Made by a program: the position numbers and the translations under genes
DNA from: Campylobacter gracilis
GTDB taxonomy: Bacteria; Campylobacterota; Campylobacteria; Campylobacterales; Campylobacteraceae
Length of the DNA stretch: 64,000 bases
Assembly (NCBI RefSeq): GCF_018374135.1
Contig: NZ_JAHAFS010000002.1
Span: forward strand, 105,716 to 169,715
Reading direction: 5' to 3'
Shown here: piece after piece, positions 18,558 to 27,715 of the stretch
How the letters are laid out: each line of letters starts with the position of its first letter
How positions within the stretch are numbered: position 1 is the stretch's first letter
The notes under the pieces: model-generated
Told to the model about the DNA's origin: nothing
Databases searched by the model: none
Seen by the model: the letters and a program-made list of their open reading frames with translations, nothing else

Positions 18558-19331
18558 CTAATTCGTCGTAAGTCCGCCGTCTATCGCAAATATCGCGCCG
18601 CTGACCCATTTCGCCTCGTCCGACGCCAAAAACACCGCCGCATCGCCGATGTCCTGCGCGCTACCAATTTTGCCGAGCGGATAGATATTTTGCACCATTT
18701 GCTCAAACGCTTCGCGTCCCTGCGGGCTAAGCGCGCTTAAATTTCGCTCAAACTGCGGCGTTAGCACGCTCCCTGGCGCTATGGCGTTGACGCGTACGCC
18801 GAGTTTGCCGACCTCGAAGGCAAGCGATTTGGTGAAAGAATTTAGCGCGCCTTTGGTGATCGAATACGCCGTCGTGGTGCGCCCTACGAGCATTCGGTTC
18901 GCAAAATACGACGAGATATTGATCACGCAGCCTTTTCTAGCCGCAAGCGCGCCCAAAAGCCCCTGAGTAAGCAGATAAGGCGCTTTGATGTTTAGGTTTA
19001 GATGAGCGTCCAGCAGCGCTTCGTCTGTCGCCTCAAACGGTACGAATTTTCCCAGTCCGGCGTTATTTACTAGGATATCTATCTTAGGAGATTGCGCTAA
19101 AATGCGCTCGCAAAGACCTTTTATCGTTTTGCTTTGCGCCAAATCCGTCTCTATCGCGTAAGCTTTCACGCCGTAACCGCCCAAGGTCTCCTGTGCGATT
19201 TTTAATTTCTCCTCGCTTCTGCCGAGCAGGATCAAATTTGCGCCCTCTTCGGCAAAACACTTTGCGATGCCAAGCCCTATTCCGTCGCTTCCGCCCGTAA
19301 TTACGGCAGTTTTTCCCTCTAATCGTTTCAT
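18558..19331 (-). CDS. Short-chain dehydrogenase/reductase (SDR)
   Basis: 257-residue classical SDR oxidoreductase. The NAD(P)-binding motif is GGSDGIGLGI (residues 14-23), followed by LVNNAGLG, the catalytic Ser (NISSYFANR) and the YxxxK pair in AYSITKGAL, with the C-terminal SDR pattern VSGAIFAIDGG. It resembles 3-oxoacyl-ACP reductase and related broad-substrate dehydrogenases, but the substrate cannot be assigned. It stands alone on the minus strand and is not next to fatty-acid genes, so it is unlikely to be the housekeeping fabG. Confidence 0.9.
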   Translation of the reverse strand: MKRLEGKTAVITGGSDGIGLGIAKCFAEEGANLILLGRSEEKLKIAQETLGGYGVKAYAIETDLAQSKTIKGLCERILAQSPKIDILVNNAGLGKFVPFEATDEALLDAHLNLNIKAPYLLTQGLLGALAARKGCVINISSYFANRMLVGRTTTAYSITKGALNSFTKSLAFEVGKLGVRVNAIAPGSVLTPQFERNLSALSPQGREAFEQMVQNIYPLGKIGSAQDIGDAAVFLASDEAKWVSGAIFAIDGGLTTN

Positions 19332-19582
19332 ACTTTTCCTTTCAATGCGTAAATTTATGCTCTAAAAATTTGAGCGAGATTTATGGATCTCGCAAACTTC
19401 GAAATTTTGTAGGCTTTGAAATTTTACCTACTTTAGAATTTCGCTCGCTTTATAATTTTGCGGCGAAGTGAAGTTTCGTCGATAAAATTTTACTAATTTT
19501 AAATTCCATCGATAAAATTTCACGGCAAAATTCCATTGCAAAGCTCGCGGTAAAATTCTGCCTAAGCCGCGCGCCACACGGC

Positions 19583-19951
19583 TTACAGCACCTGTTTTAC
19601 GCTGCTAGCCGTGATTTCAAGCAGCCTTGTAGCAAACGGAAATTTCGCCTTCGTTTCCTCAAACTCCGCACCACTATCAATAAAGCGCGCCGTGCCCTTT
19701 ACCACAAAGCCGCGCCCTGCGCCGAAACTGCCTGCTAGCTCCTTTGTAGCGACGCTAAGCTCGATGTTTGGATTTGCCTCCACGTTGCTTTGCGTCTTTT
19801 TCATACCCGCAGCCGGGATGAGGATGCGGTCCCCCTTAATGACGAGATATCTGTTCCATGTGTTGCTGATGTGAGCTTCGCCGTGCGCGCAGGTAGCGAT
19901 ACCCACGGCGCATTCATAATTTAAAATCTCCAAAAATTCCTTGCTAAACAT
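19583..19951 (-). CDS. Pyridoxamine 5'-phosphate oxidase-like FMN-binding protein
   Basis: 122-residue protein of the PNPOx-like split-barrel superfamily. The opening residues (FLEILNYECAVGIATC...HISNTWN) and the central PAAGMKKTQSN segment match small FMN-binding stress or reductase proteins rather than true PdxH, which is about 210 residues. Probably a cytoplasmic flavin-binding homodimer; the activity is unknown. The reading frame is intact, and a clear AAGGAG lies eight bases before the ATG. Neighbours are unrelated. Confidence 0.82.
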   Translation of the reverse strand: MFSKEFLEILNYECAVGIATCAHGEAHISNTWNRYLVIKGDRILIPAAGMKKTQSNVEANPNIELSVATKELAGSFGAGRGFVVKGTARFIDSGAEFEETKAKFPFATRLLEITASSVKQVL

Positions 19952-20049
19952 TTCTTCTCCTTAAATTTGCGTTTTAAAGCTCGCGGTTTTGGCTGGCAAG
20001 CCCCGCGCGCAACTGAAATTCTAACTGCCTCCGCCACTTTCCGCCGCGG

Positions 20050-20730
20050 TTAAATTTTATATTTCAAAAGCGCATCTTTTTCGGCTTTGCTTACGCGAAA
20101 GCTATCGCGGATCTTCGATATCGCCTTGTTTTGGATAAATTTAACCGCCTGCTTGCTCTCCAAAAACGCAAGCGTGATCTCGCGCTGTTTAATAAACATC
20201 TCGGCTATCGCCCACGCCGCGCCCATCTGCACGTAATACCGCTCGTCGTTTTCGGCGGCGCAAATTTCAAAAAATTCCTTAGGCGAGATCGCGTCCATAT
20301 TTTGCATAAAATAAACGTATAAAAATCGCCTCTCAAACTCGTCAGCACCGCTTTTAGCCTGCTTTAGCAGCGCGTCCGCGAAAGCGGCGTCCCTGAATTT
20401 CGGAGCGAACATATCGCAAACCGCCCAATTAGGCATCGTTTTGATAAAACTGCTCGCAAGCGCAAATTTCGCTTCATCCTGCTTTAAAAGCATGACGAAA
20501 AAGCCTTTTAGCACGAACTCCTCGTGAAAAAAGGGCTCGTAATTTTGCAGCTCGCGCCGCGCCTCGTCCGCTCCGCCCAAAGCGGCGAAGCTTTTGCGAG
20601 CAAGTGCGCGCAGTGCGGGAGTGCGCACGCCCAAAATCTGCGGCGCCGGTATTAGGCGCTGCGAAAATTTCGCCAACTTCTCCTCGCTTAGCGCCCGCAG
20701 CTGCTTAAGCATCTTTTCTCGTAAATCCAT
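20050..20730 (-). CDS. DNA alkylation repair protein, AlkD-like HEAT-repeat family
   Basis: 226 residues, alpha-helical throughout, opening with a helix and the ILGVRTPALRALARK segment typical of AlkD-family proteins. These recognise alkylated bases through stacked HEAT repeats. A mid-protein tryptophan segment (NWAVCDMFAPKF) and AAWAIAEMF match family-conserved positions. Some relatives lack glycosylase activity, so catalysis is not certain. AAAGGAAAG precedes the ATG. It is a single gene with no partner. Confidence 0.85.
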   Translation of the reverse strand: MDLREKMLKQLRALSEEKLAKFSQRLIPAPQILGVRTPALRALARKSFAALGGADEARRELQNYEPFFHEEFVLKGFFVMLLKQDEAKFALASSFIKTMPNWAVCDMFAPKFRDAAFADALLKQAKSGADEFERRFLYVYFMQNMDAISPKEFFEICAAENDERYYVQMGAAWAIAEMFIKQREITLAFLESKQAVKFIQNKAISKIRDSFRVSKAEKDALLKYKI

Positions 20731-20974
20731 GACTTTCCTTTAAATTTTGATTGCGAATTTTACCAGCTCGAACGCGAGCTGATCTCGGCGCGCCGAAATT
20801 TCGCCGCACAGGCTATCTATTTAAACAGATCGCGCCGCACGCTCAAACTAATCGCTCGATAGATCGCGTTTAAGTCGCCCGCCGCACTCACTCAAAGTCT
20901 TTTGCCTAAAAAACGCGACTGCTAAATCGCGCAGTATGCCGCCTGGGCAAAATAAGCCGTATCGCTAGAGCCGC

Positions 20975-22771
20975 TTAAATAAAGCTCGGCGCGTCGTTTG
21001 AAAACAAAATTAGATCGCCGCTGCGCGTATTTTCGCCCAAAACCCGCTGCAAATCGCGCTTGTCTTTCAAAACAATAGTCTTTGCGGGGTCGATCCTGCT
21101 TTGCAGCACCTCGGAATTTAGCTCGCCCGTAATGATCGCGAGATCAAAAATTTCATCGATCTTGGCAGCCAGCGTCTCATTGTCCTCGCGCGTGCTCTCG
21201 ACGATGCCCGGCGTGATGATGACCTTGCGCCCGCCGTAGCTTCGCATCAGCTCGTAGCTTTGCAGCATGCCGCTTAGATTGCCGTTGAAGCTATCGTCAA
21301 TGATGATCTTGCCGCCCGCATCGAGCCGCGCGAGGCGGTGCTCGACGGCACCGACGCGTGCGACGCGGCTTTTGATTTTATCTACGCTAAGCCCTAAAAA
21401 TCGTGCGATCTTTATGCACGCGGCGAGATTTGCGGCGTTAAATTTACCCAAAATCGGCGCGAAAAACTCATGTCTCTCGCATAGTTCTCTCCGCCCGTTT
21501 GAAATTTTACGCTCGTTTGCGGCCTCTTGCGCGCCCTGCTCTTTATCGCCGCAAATTTTATCGTCACTAGCGGCGCGGGCGGCTTGTTCGTAAAATTCTT
21601 GCTCGCCCCGCTCGGCGTGGGATATGGAATTTACGTCGTTAAAATCGGCGCCGTAATTTTTAGAATTTTTGTCTTTTTCCGTGTATATCACGCTGCTTGC
21701 ATCTAGGCTTAAACCGCCCTGCCCTTCGCTATCCGCAGCGGATGTTTCTGCATGCAGCGTGGAATTCTCTCCGCTTGCGAGGGGCTCATCATCGCTCAAG
21801 CTAAGGCTAAATTTTATTCCGTCCAGATCCGCGCTGCAAATTTCCAGCCCTTCGTCGTAGATCGTGACGCGCTCGTCCGCGCTTTTTTGCGTGGAGCTGT
21901 GCAAAAACGCATGCTTTAGCCGTGCGCTTGTGAGCGCTTCGAGCTTGGTTTTGCGGATGTTTTCTATGCTTTTGAAATACTCGATGTGTTGCGCGCCGAT
22001 CTCGCCCACGACGACGATCTGCGGCGCCAAAAACTCGGTGATCTCGGCGATGTCGCCGCTTAGCCTGGCGCCTGCTTCGGCGATGTATATCTGCGTATCT
22101 GCGGGTAGCGCCTCGTTTACGTCGCGCACGAGCCCTGCCAGCGTGTTTACCGAACGCGGCGTCTTGTAGCAGCGAAAGTCGTTTTTTAAAATTTGATACA
22201 AGAAGTTTTTAATGCTCGTCTTGCCGTAGCTCGCGGTGATCTGAATGATCGTAAGAGAGGGCATCTGGGCTAGTTTTTTGCGCGCGGCAGCCTTAAATTT
22301 CGCAGCCTGCGCCCGCTCGTAAGCAAAGCTCGCCGCAAGGCCCGCGCCAAGCGGTAAAAAGATCGGCAAAATCGGGCCCCCCGCGGCATAAAATGCGGCA
22401 TTAAAGCTAAACACACAAACCGCCAAAATCGCAAAAAATCGCTTCACGCGCGGCGTAAAGACGAGCTTTTTATCTAGCCCTCTTTGCCAAAAATAAAGCG
22501 CTAGCGCATAGGCCGCGACGATTAGAATTTTAGCGGCGTGCAGGGCATAAAGGGACGCGGCTCCGAATTTAGCCGCACCCAAGCTCGCCGCAATCTCGCA
22601 GCCAAAATACGCCGCGAGCGGCAAAATCAAAAAATAGAGGTGCCACGCGGGTTTGGTGAAGTGAAAGATGATGCGCGCGGGCTTGTACGAAAACCACTGC
22701 AGGCAGGTGATCAGATAAAAGCCCAGCAGTAGGACGAATGCCGCGTGCGCGATCAAAAATACTATATTCAT
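20975..22771 (-). CDS. murF: UDP-N-acetylmuramoyl-tripeptide--D-alanyl-D-alanine ligase with membrane N-terminus and insertion
   Basis: Mur ligase that adds D-Ala-D-Ala to the peptidoglycan precursor. It begins with membrane helices (about residues 1-150), a feature I recall of Campylobacter MurF. Then come the ATP loop ITASYGKTSIKNF, the IAEAGARLSGDI and VVVGEIGAQHIEYF motifs, and the C-terminal domain with IIDDSFNGN. Between about residues 325 and 432 lies a roughly 108-residue acidic, Ser/Ala/Glu-rich insertion (SGENS, KNSKN, QEFYEQ) carrying RAATTY words in mixed codon phases. Removing it leaves about 490 residues, the expected size. Downstream of ddl and the hydrolase on the same strand, but separated from the latter by an 842-base spacer. 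Confidence 0.92.
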   Translation of the reverse strand: MNIVFLIAHAAFVLLLGFYLITCLQWFSYKPARIIFHFTKPAWHLYFLILPLAAYFGCEIAASLGAAKFGAASLYALHAAKILIVAAYALALYFWQRGLDKKLVFTPRVKRFFAILAVCVFSFNAAFYAAGGPILPIFLPLGAGLAASFAYERAQAAKFKAAARKKLAQMPSLTIIQITASYGKTSIKNFLYQILKNDFRCYKTPRSVNTLAGLVRDVNEALPADTQIYIAEAGARLSGDIAEITEFLAPQIVVVGEIGAQHIEYFKSIENIRKTKLEALTSARLKHAFLHSSTQKSADERVTIYDEGLEICSADLDGIKFSLSLSDDEPLASGENSTLHAETSAADSEGQGGLSLDASSVIYTEKDKNSKNYGADFNDVNSISHAERGEQEFYEQAARAASDDKICGDKEQGAQEAANERKISNGRRELCERHEFFAPILGKFNAANLAACIKIARFLGLSVDKIKSRVARVGAVEHRLARLDAGGKIIIDDSFNGNLSGMLQSYELMRSYGGRKVIITPGIVESTREDNETLAAKIDEIFDLAIITGELNSEVLQSRIDPAKTIVLKDKRDLQRVLGENTRSGDLILFSNDAPSFI

Positions 22772-23613
22772 CTTTTAAAATTCCTTTTTATAAGTTTAGG
22801 TGCCCGCCTTGCGAGCCTGTGCGGGCAAAGGGTGCGAGCTCGGGCTAACCGACATCCGACTTCATTTGCAACTTTTACGAATTCTCGCTTTGCAAATTCT
22901 ATTTTTGCAAACTTCGCTGGCTCGTAAATTCACGCGCTCTTGTGAGCTGCACGAGCCACGCTAGATAAATTTACGCTGCCGCGCGCCGCCCCTGTTTTCG
23001 ATACCGCGCAGCATCTATCTTTCGCGACCTGAAATTTTCGCACGCTGCGTATCTTGCGATATAGCGCCCTATCTCGCGCGATTATTTGCATTATTTACGG
23101 CACATAGGCCTTCTGTCGCGGCAAATACATGGCGCGGTTATGCGACTAAATTTAATCGTCCGCTTTGCGGCGCACGCGCGCGGTTTCGCCTCATTTATAC
23201 GGCTGCCGCAATCGCGAGCGCAGAGCAGAAACAATCCGCTGCGGCGTTAAAATTTAACGCGGCGCGCCGCAATTTGAGCTTTGCGTTTTATACTACGCGC
23301 CCAAAGAGCGTATTTTACGCCGCTAAATTTTAAATATGTGCCGCATACGCGCGGCTTTATAATTTAAATTTACGCTTTGGTTTGCGATCTTTGACGCAAA
23401 CAGATTGCAAAATTTTAAAACGCGGGAGAACTGCACTAAAGCGCCGCATTGAAACGCTTTTTAAAATGCACTCGCTGCACCTCGCTTTTCGCACGATCTG
23501 TTTTTATATCTAAAGCGCGATTTTTAGCAGCGCTAAAATTTCGCGGCTAAATTTTAAAATTTACACCAAATCGCGTTTTGTTTTAAATTTAGCGCGGCGC
23601 CAAATCGTTAAAT
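22772..23613. other. 842-base spacer inside the ddl-hydrolase-murF gene run
   Basis: No gene is supportable on either strand. The DNA mixes GC-rich runs with RAATTY-type words (GAATTC at 22870, AAATTC near 22894 and AAATTT further left). As I recall, the equivalent genes in C. jejuni are tightly packed, so this is spacer expansion inside an old operon. murF may therefore have its own promoter here; I could not identify one. Confidence 0.55.
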
Positions 23614-24345
23614 TTAGCTGCTGCTAAGCTCCTTTTCGATCTGCTCGCCGATAAAATCCGCGCTCTGCAAAAAGAAAAAGTGATCCCCCGCCAGCGGATA
23701 AAATTTGCTATTTTTGACGAGCGAGTGGATCAGCTCGCCGCTTTTTAGGCTAGTGGCGCGATCGTCCTTGCCCCAAAAGATGAGCGCATTTTGCGGGCTT
23801 AGCGCGGAAAAAATATCGCGGAAGTCCTCATTTACGACGTTTTTTAGCGTCTCGTACATCGTCTTGCTCATACCTGCGGCGTCCTTGCTCGCAAACGCAC
23901 GCCAAAGCCCCGCCAGTCCAAGTCTTTTTAAAATTTTAAAAATTGCGATTTTAGCGCGCACCGCAAAGGGCTTGGGTTCGATGATACCGGCGCTGCTTAG
24001 CAGTATGAGATTGCGCGGAGCTAGCAATGCGGCGATCTTGCCGCCGAAGCTGTGCCCCATGATCGCTGCGGGCTGCCTGCCAAAAGCTGCGATAAAGGCG
24101 CGCATAATCTCCGCGTAATCCTTGCTGCCAAGGGCGCGCGCGGGCTGGGAGCTGGCGCCGAATCCCGGCAGATCTACAAATACCGCGGCAAAGCGCTTGA
24201 ACTTGCCCTCAAACGCGCGCTGCATAAGCTTTTTATCCGCTCCCCAACCGTGCAAAATCAGGATGTATTGCTCGCGCTGCAGGTTTGAAATTTCGTAGCT
24301 GATTTTGTAGCTCTCGCCGCCGCAGACGAGCTCCTTACTCGCCAC
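23614..24345 (-). CDS. Alpha/beta-fold hydrolase
   Basis: Serine hydrolase of the alpha/beta superfamily: oxyanion region ILHGWGADK, nucleophile elbow MGHSFGGK, the acid region IFWGKDDRAT and the histidine in AGDHFFF. I start it at GTG 24345, which follows AAAAGGAG by five bases and overlaps the upstream Phd-like gene by 11 bases (translational coupling). A TTG at 24405 would extend the protein by 20 residues but has no ribosome-binding site. Substrate unknown. It sits between murF and ddl, an arrangement I recall from C. jejuni, so a link to envelope biology is possible but unproven. Confidence 0.88.
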   Translation of the reverse strand: MASKELVCGGESYKISYEISNLQREQYILILHGWGADKKLMQRAFEGKFKRFAAVFVDLPGFGASSQPARALGSKDYAEIMRAFIAAFGRQPAAIMGHSFGGKIAALLAPRNLILLSSAGIIEPKPFAVRAKIAIFKILKRLGLAGLWRAFASKDAAGMSKTMYETLKNVVNEDFRDIFSALSPQNALIFWGKDDRATSLKSGELIHSLVKNSKFYPLAGDHFFFLQSADFIGEQIEKELSSS

Positions 24346-24553
24346 CACCGCTCCTTTTGGCGTAGACGGCTTTGAGTAGCTCGACCGCTTTTTCGAGCCG
24401 CTCAAACTCGCTCATACTGATCATCACGGCTTCGAATTTGTTGTTTTTGACGATCAGGGCTTTTTTGATCTCTTGGTTTTTGATCTTGTTTAAAACGGTG
24501 CTGAAGTTGCGCACGATCTCGGTAGCGGTGTAAATTTCGTCTTGATTTATCAT
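24335..24553 (-). CDS. Phd/YefM-like antitoxin-type protein without a toxin
   Basis: 72 residues. The first ~55 match the Phd/YefM antitoxin fold: TATEIVRNFSTVLNKI is the DNA-binding N-terminus, followed by the KKALIVKNNKFEAVMISMSEFERL core. The C-terminus that would wrap a toxin is short and ends in SGGGE. No toxin gene (Doc, RelE or YoeB-like) lies on either side: upstream is ddl, downstream the hydrolase overlaps its stop codon. It is likely a stand-alone small regulator or vestige kept within a cell-wall operon. Confidence 0.85.
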   Translation of the reverse strand: MINQDEIYTATEIVRNFSTVLNKIKNQEIKKALIVKNNKFEAVMISMSEFERLEKAVELLKAVYAKRSGGGE

Positions 24554-24613
24554 AACTCGACCTTTTAGAGTAAAATTTTACGCAAAATTTAGCGTAAAAT
24601 TTTAAACGATTGG

Positions 24614-25645
24614 CTATTTATTAGCGGTGATTTTGGTGATTAGCTCGTAGCTTACAGGTATCTGCCTCATCGGCGGCAGCGATGAAGCAAGAGCTGCTAA
24701 GACCTCGGAGAAATCATCAAATAGGTAATTTGCAAGACTACCTGGGTTCGGATTTATCTCGTTTAGATAAATTTCACCCTCTTTTTCAAAAAAATCGCAG
24801 CGAATGAGCGCGCCATCGAATGATCCTGCGTTATAAAGCCGCGCAAAGGCGTCTTTCATCTTACCCTCTAGCAAAGCGCCAGGACGAGCGGGCTCGATCG
24901 CGCCACTACGCGAAAAATCCAAATATTTACGATCGAAATTTAAATAGCCCTCCTTTTTCGGCTCTTCTATATTCGAAAATACGATTTTGCCGTCTATTTT
25001 AGCGCCTGCAAGATTGAATTCCTTTACGTTTTCCCAGTACGGCTCTACGATCGCGCTGTCGTCCAGCTCAAAAGCCTGATCCAGCGCGTAGCTAAACTCG
25101 CTTTCGTTCTTGGCTATCGAAATTCCGATGCTAGAGCCCAAATGAGCGGGCTTAACGATGATCGGAAAATTAAAATTAGGCAGGCTAGTACGATTTACGA
25201 TCTCATACGGCAAGGTTTTTACATTTGCGATTGCGGCTAAGTGCTTGGTTAAAATTTTATTATAGCTTAGCACGCTAGCTTCTATGCGAGGTCCGATATA
25301 AGGGATGCCAAAAAACTCAAATAGCGCTGCCATTTTGCCATCCTCGCCGTCGCAGCCATGGATTAGATTGATATATGTGCCGACTTCTAGCATGCTTTTG
25401 CTAAACATTCCGCTCTCAAAAAATCCGCCCGCACCGATACTAAGCTCTTTTGCTTTAGCATAGCCGCCCTGCTTAAAATATGCCGCGCGCATATTTTTAT
25501 CCTCAATGCGGTAAAATTTACGATTTTTATCGCAAAATACAAACTCCAAGTCCCAGCCTTTTAGGGCATTTTTGACGGCAATTGCCGAGATGATACTTAC
25601 TTCGTGCTCGTAGCTTTGAGCTCCAAAAACTATGCCAAATTTCAT
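24614..25645 (-). CDS. ddl: D-alanine--D-alanine ligase
   Basis: ATP-grasp ligase that makes the D-Ala-D-Ala dipeptide used by MurF, encoded further along the same strand. Seen are LIHGCDGEDGKMAALFEFFGIPY (split family motif HGxxGEDG), the ATP-binding PIIVKPAHLGSSIGI and the C-terminal LNEINPNPGSLANY. At 343 residues it has the size I expect for the Campylobacter enzyme, slightly longer than E. coli DdlB. AAGGAAAAC precedes the ATG. It lies 23 bases after ruvA and 60 bases before the Phd-like gene, so these are probably one transcript. Confidence 0.96.
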   Translation of the reverse strand: MKFGIVFGAQSYEHEVSIISAIAVKNALKGWDLEFVFCDKNRKFYRIEDKNMRAAYFKQGGYAKAKELSIGAGGFFESGMFSKSMLEVGTYINLIHGCDGEDGKMAALFEFFGIPYIGPRIEASVLSYNKILTKHLAAIANVKTLPYEIVNRTSLPNFNFPIIVKPAHLGSSIGISIAKNESEFSYALDQAFELDDSAIVEPYWENVKEFNLAGAKIDGKIVFSNIEEPKKEGYLNFDRKYLDFSRSGAIEPARPGALLEGKMKDAFARLYNAGSFDGALIRCDFFEKEGEIYLNEINPNPGSLANYLFDDFSEVLAALASSLPPMRQIPVSYELITKITANK

Positions 25646-25668
25646 TGTTTTCCTTCAAATTTTATTTT

Positions 25669-26223
25669 CTACGCTAATTTTTTTAACGCCTCTTTGACAA
25701 GATCTGACGTATTTGTGCTACTGCATCCCGCTAAGATTTGATTGATCTTATCGCGCTTAAATCCAAGGCTTTGTAGCGCGGACGCTGCTTCGTTTTTATA
25801 AGTCTCGCTAGGACCGAATTCCATTAGCTTCGCATCGCCCAGTTCAGCAATGATCCGTCTAGCGGTCTTTGGGCCGATACCCGGAACTGAAGTTAGCGTC
25901 GCAGCATCCCCCGTAGCTACGCAACGCGCGAAATCCTGCGGAGCGAGCGTCGAACAAACTGCCATCGCCGTGCTTGCACCTACACCGCTAAGCTTGATTA
26001 GGGTTTCAAACATCCTTTTTTCACTCTCGTCTAAAAACCCATACAGCAAATCGGCATCCTCGCGCAGAATTTGTACGCACGCAAGCTCGGTCAGCTTGCC
26101 CTGCGCGAGCTTCGCGGAGGTATTTAATGACAATGAAAGAGCGTAGCTCACGCCGCTAGCGCATTTAATGACGCAAGCAGTGGGCTCCTTGCGCGTGATA
26201 ATTCCTTCGATCGCCGCTATCAT
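25669..26223 (-). CDS. ruvA: Holliday junction branch migration protein RuvA
   Basis: DNA-binding tetramer subunit that positions Holliday junctions for the RuvB motor. Residues 1-65 form the OB-fold (MIAAIEGIITRKEPT), followed by two helix-hairpin-helix motifs (LSGVGASTAMAV and VPGIGPKTARRII) and a C-terminal RuvB-contact helix region (AASALQSLGFKRDKI). 184 residues, normal. Its ATG overlaps the TGA of the upstream lipoprotein gene by four bases, so translation is coupled to the Mla-type cluster. ruvB is not in this window. Confidence 0.96.
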   Translation of the reverse strand: MIAAIEGIITRKEPTACVIKCASGVSYALSLSLNTSAKLAQGKLTELACVQILREDADLLYGFLDESEKRMFETLIKLSGVGASTAMAVCSTLAPQDFARCVATGDAATLTSVPGIGPKTARRIIAELGDAKLMEFGPSETYKNEAASALQSLGFKRDKINQILAGCSSTNTSDLVKEALKKLA

Positions 26224-26783
26224 CTAAGAGCCTTTAAAATTTCATTTATGCTCTCATTAAGCGCTAAATTTAGAGCATTATAAATGCTTTGCGAGCTAGG
26301 ATCAGGCACGAAAACGCGCTTAGTAACGATGCCAGATTTTATACTTTCTAAAGAATTTAAAATTTCATACCCCATCGTGACGGTTGCCTGATCGTTATTG
26401 ATCTGAAGCGCTACGATACTAGTTTTTAGGCGCAAATCCCGCTCTTTTGGCACGAAGATCGGATTTAGCGAGCAAGTGGAAAATGCCGCATCAAGCAGTG
26501 CCTTATATACCATTTCGCTAGGCATCGTGATAAATTTGGCGTCGCTTGCGAACCGCGTTCGGTTTCTAAAATCCACTATTAAAATATCCCGCCTATCGAC
26601 GAGATCTGTCGCCGTAATGGTGTCGATAAAGATATTTTTGCGCGCACCGCTAGGATTTACGCAGCGCTTTTGATCATAACGCAGCTCGTAGTAGGTGTAT
26701 GGCTTAGCCTGCTTAGCTAAGCAGCCGCCTAAAAATATCGCTGCTAGCGTCGCAGCAAGCGTAAACTTTATAAAATTTTTCAT
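26220..26783 (-). CDS. Lipoprotein of the Mla/MCE lipid-transport cluster
   Basis: 187-residue predicted lipoprotein with lipobox LGGC at about residues 19-22, followed by the YTYYELRY segment seen in ABC-transport auxiliary lipoproteins (YmbA/PqiC-like). It directly follows the MCE-protein gene (two-base gap) and overlaps ruvA by four bases. In PqiC/MlaA-type systems such lipoproteins act at the outer membrane end of an MCE lipid channel. The order MlaE, MlaF, MlaD, lipoprotein matches, as I recall, the C. jejuni iam cluster. The specific lipid moved is unknown. Confidence 0.82.
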   Translation of the reverse strand: MKNFIKFTLAATLAAIFLGGCLAKQAKPYTYYELRYDQKRCVNPSGARKNIFIDTITATDLVDRRDILIVDFRNRTRFASDAKFITMPSEMVYKALLDAAFSTCSLNPIFVPKERDLRLKTSIVALQINNDQATVTMGYEILNSLESIKSGIVTKRVFVPDPSSQSIYNALNLALNESINEILKALR

Positions 26784-26785
26784 CT

Positions 26786-27715
26786 TTATTCCTTTTTATC
26801 GTCGCGATCCGCGCCTTTAGAAGTGTCTTTGAAAAAGAAATCGTAAGGATTGTCCTCTAGCCTAAACATCGCGCCTTGGAATTCTCTAAGCGATTTTTTG
26901 AGCTCGCCAAGAGTGTTTTTTGCCTCCTCAAGCGTAGGATCCAAGATCGCTTTTAGATTGTACTCGCCGCGATCGATACGCTTAGTGATAATGCCTGCGG
27001 TTTTATCCAGCGAATTCGATAGATTGGCAGCACTCACGGCAAAAGCGTTTAGATTATCTAGCAGCGCGTCTAGCTCCTTCTCGCGCTCGTTTAAATTTGC
27101 TATGAGAGTATTTACGTTAGCAAGCAGCGCGTCTAGGCTTTGGAATTTTTTCTCATCGCTTAGCTCGGCGCTAAATTTATCCATCGAAGATAGAATTCTA
27201 TCCACTTTATCGGTATTTTGCTTAGACAACAGCCCGTTAATCTTAAAGATCATCTCACTCACGCTATCGGTGATGACTTCGGCTTTGGAGCCGATTTTAT
27301 CAAGAAGCGTTTTATCCAGCGCAATTATCGGCTTTTTATCATTCGGTGGGAAAAGCTTGCCGCTTCCTTTCGTGATATTTATAAACGCGATTCCGCTGAT
27401 GCCTTGAGATTCTACCTTAGCGACGCTATCTTGTGAGATCGGTAGCTTGCTTTTTACTGAAATTTCAATCTCAATAATCGCATTTTCGATATCGGCAAAG
27501 TCGATACTTTTGATGATGCCCGCATTTACGCCGATAAATTTAACCTCAGAATTCTCCTTAATGCCTACGGGAAGCTCTTTTGTGTGGATATAGTAGGAGC
27601 GGTAGCTCTCGCCGCGGTCGGTCTTAGTAAGCATCCACCACATAAACGCCGTAAGAGCCGCGACGCAGATCATAACAAATGCGCCTACTATCGTGTATGA
27701 AGTTCTATTTTCCAA
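26786..27715 (-). CDS. mlaD: MlaD-family MCE-domain protein
   Basis: 309 residues. One N-terminal membrane helix (TIVGAFVMICVAALTAFMWW), then a single MCE domain (about residues 38-120, SYYIHTKELPVGIKENSEVKF, ending GIAFINITKG), then a long helical region (about 150-290) that could form a coiled coil or barrel tail. It should be the periplasmic lipid-binding ring of the inner-membrane MlaFE transporter encoded upstream. The C-terminus is charged (GADRDDKKE). A 473-base spacer separates it from mlaF, although both run leftwards. Confidence 0.9.
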   Translation of the reverse strand: MENRTSYTIVGAFVMICVAALTAFMWWMLTKTDRGESYRSYYIHTKELPVGIKENSEVKFIGVNAGIIKSIDFADIENAIIEIEISVKSKLPISQDSVAKVESQGISGIAFINITKGSGKLFPPNDKKPIIALDKTLLDKIGSKAEVITDSVSEMIFKINGLLSKQNTDKVDRILSSMDKFSAELSDEKKFQSLDALLANVNTLIANLNEREKELDALLDNLNAFAVSAANLSNSLDKTAGIITKRIDRGEYNLKAILDPTLEEAKNTLGELKKSLREFQGAMFRLEDNPYDFFFKDTSKGADRDDKKE

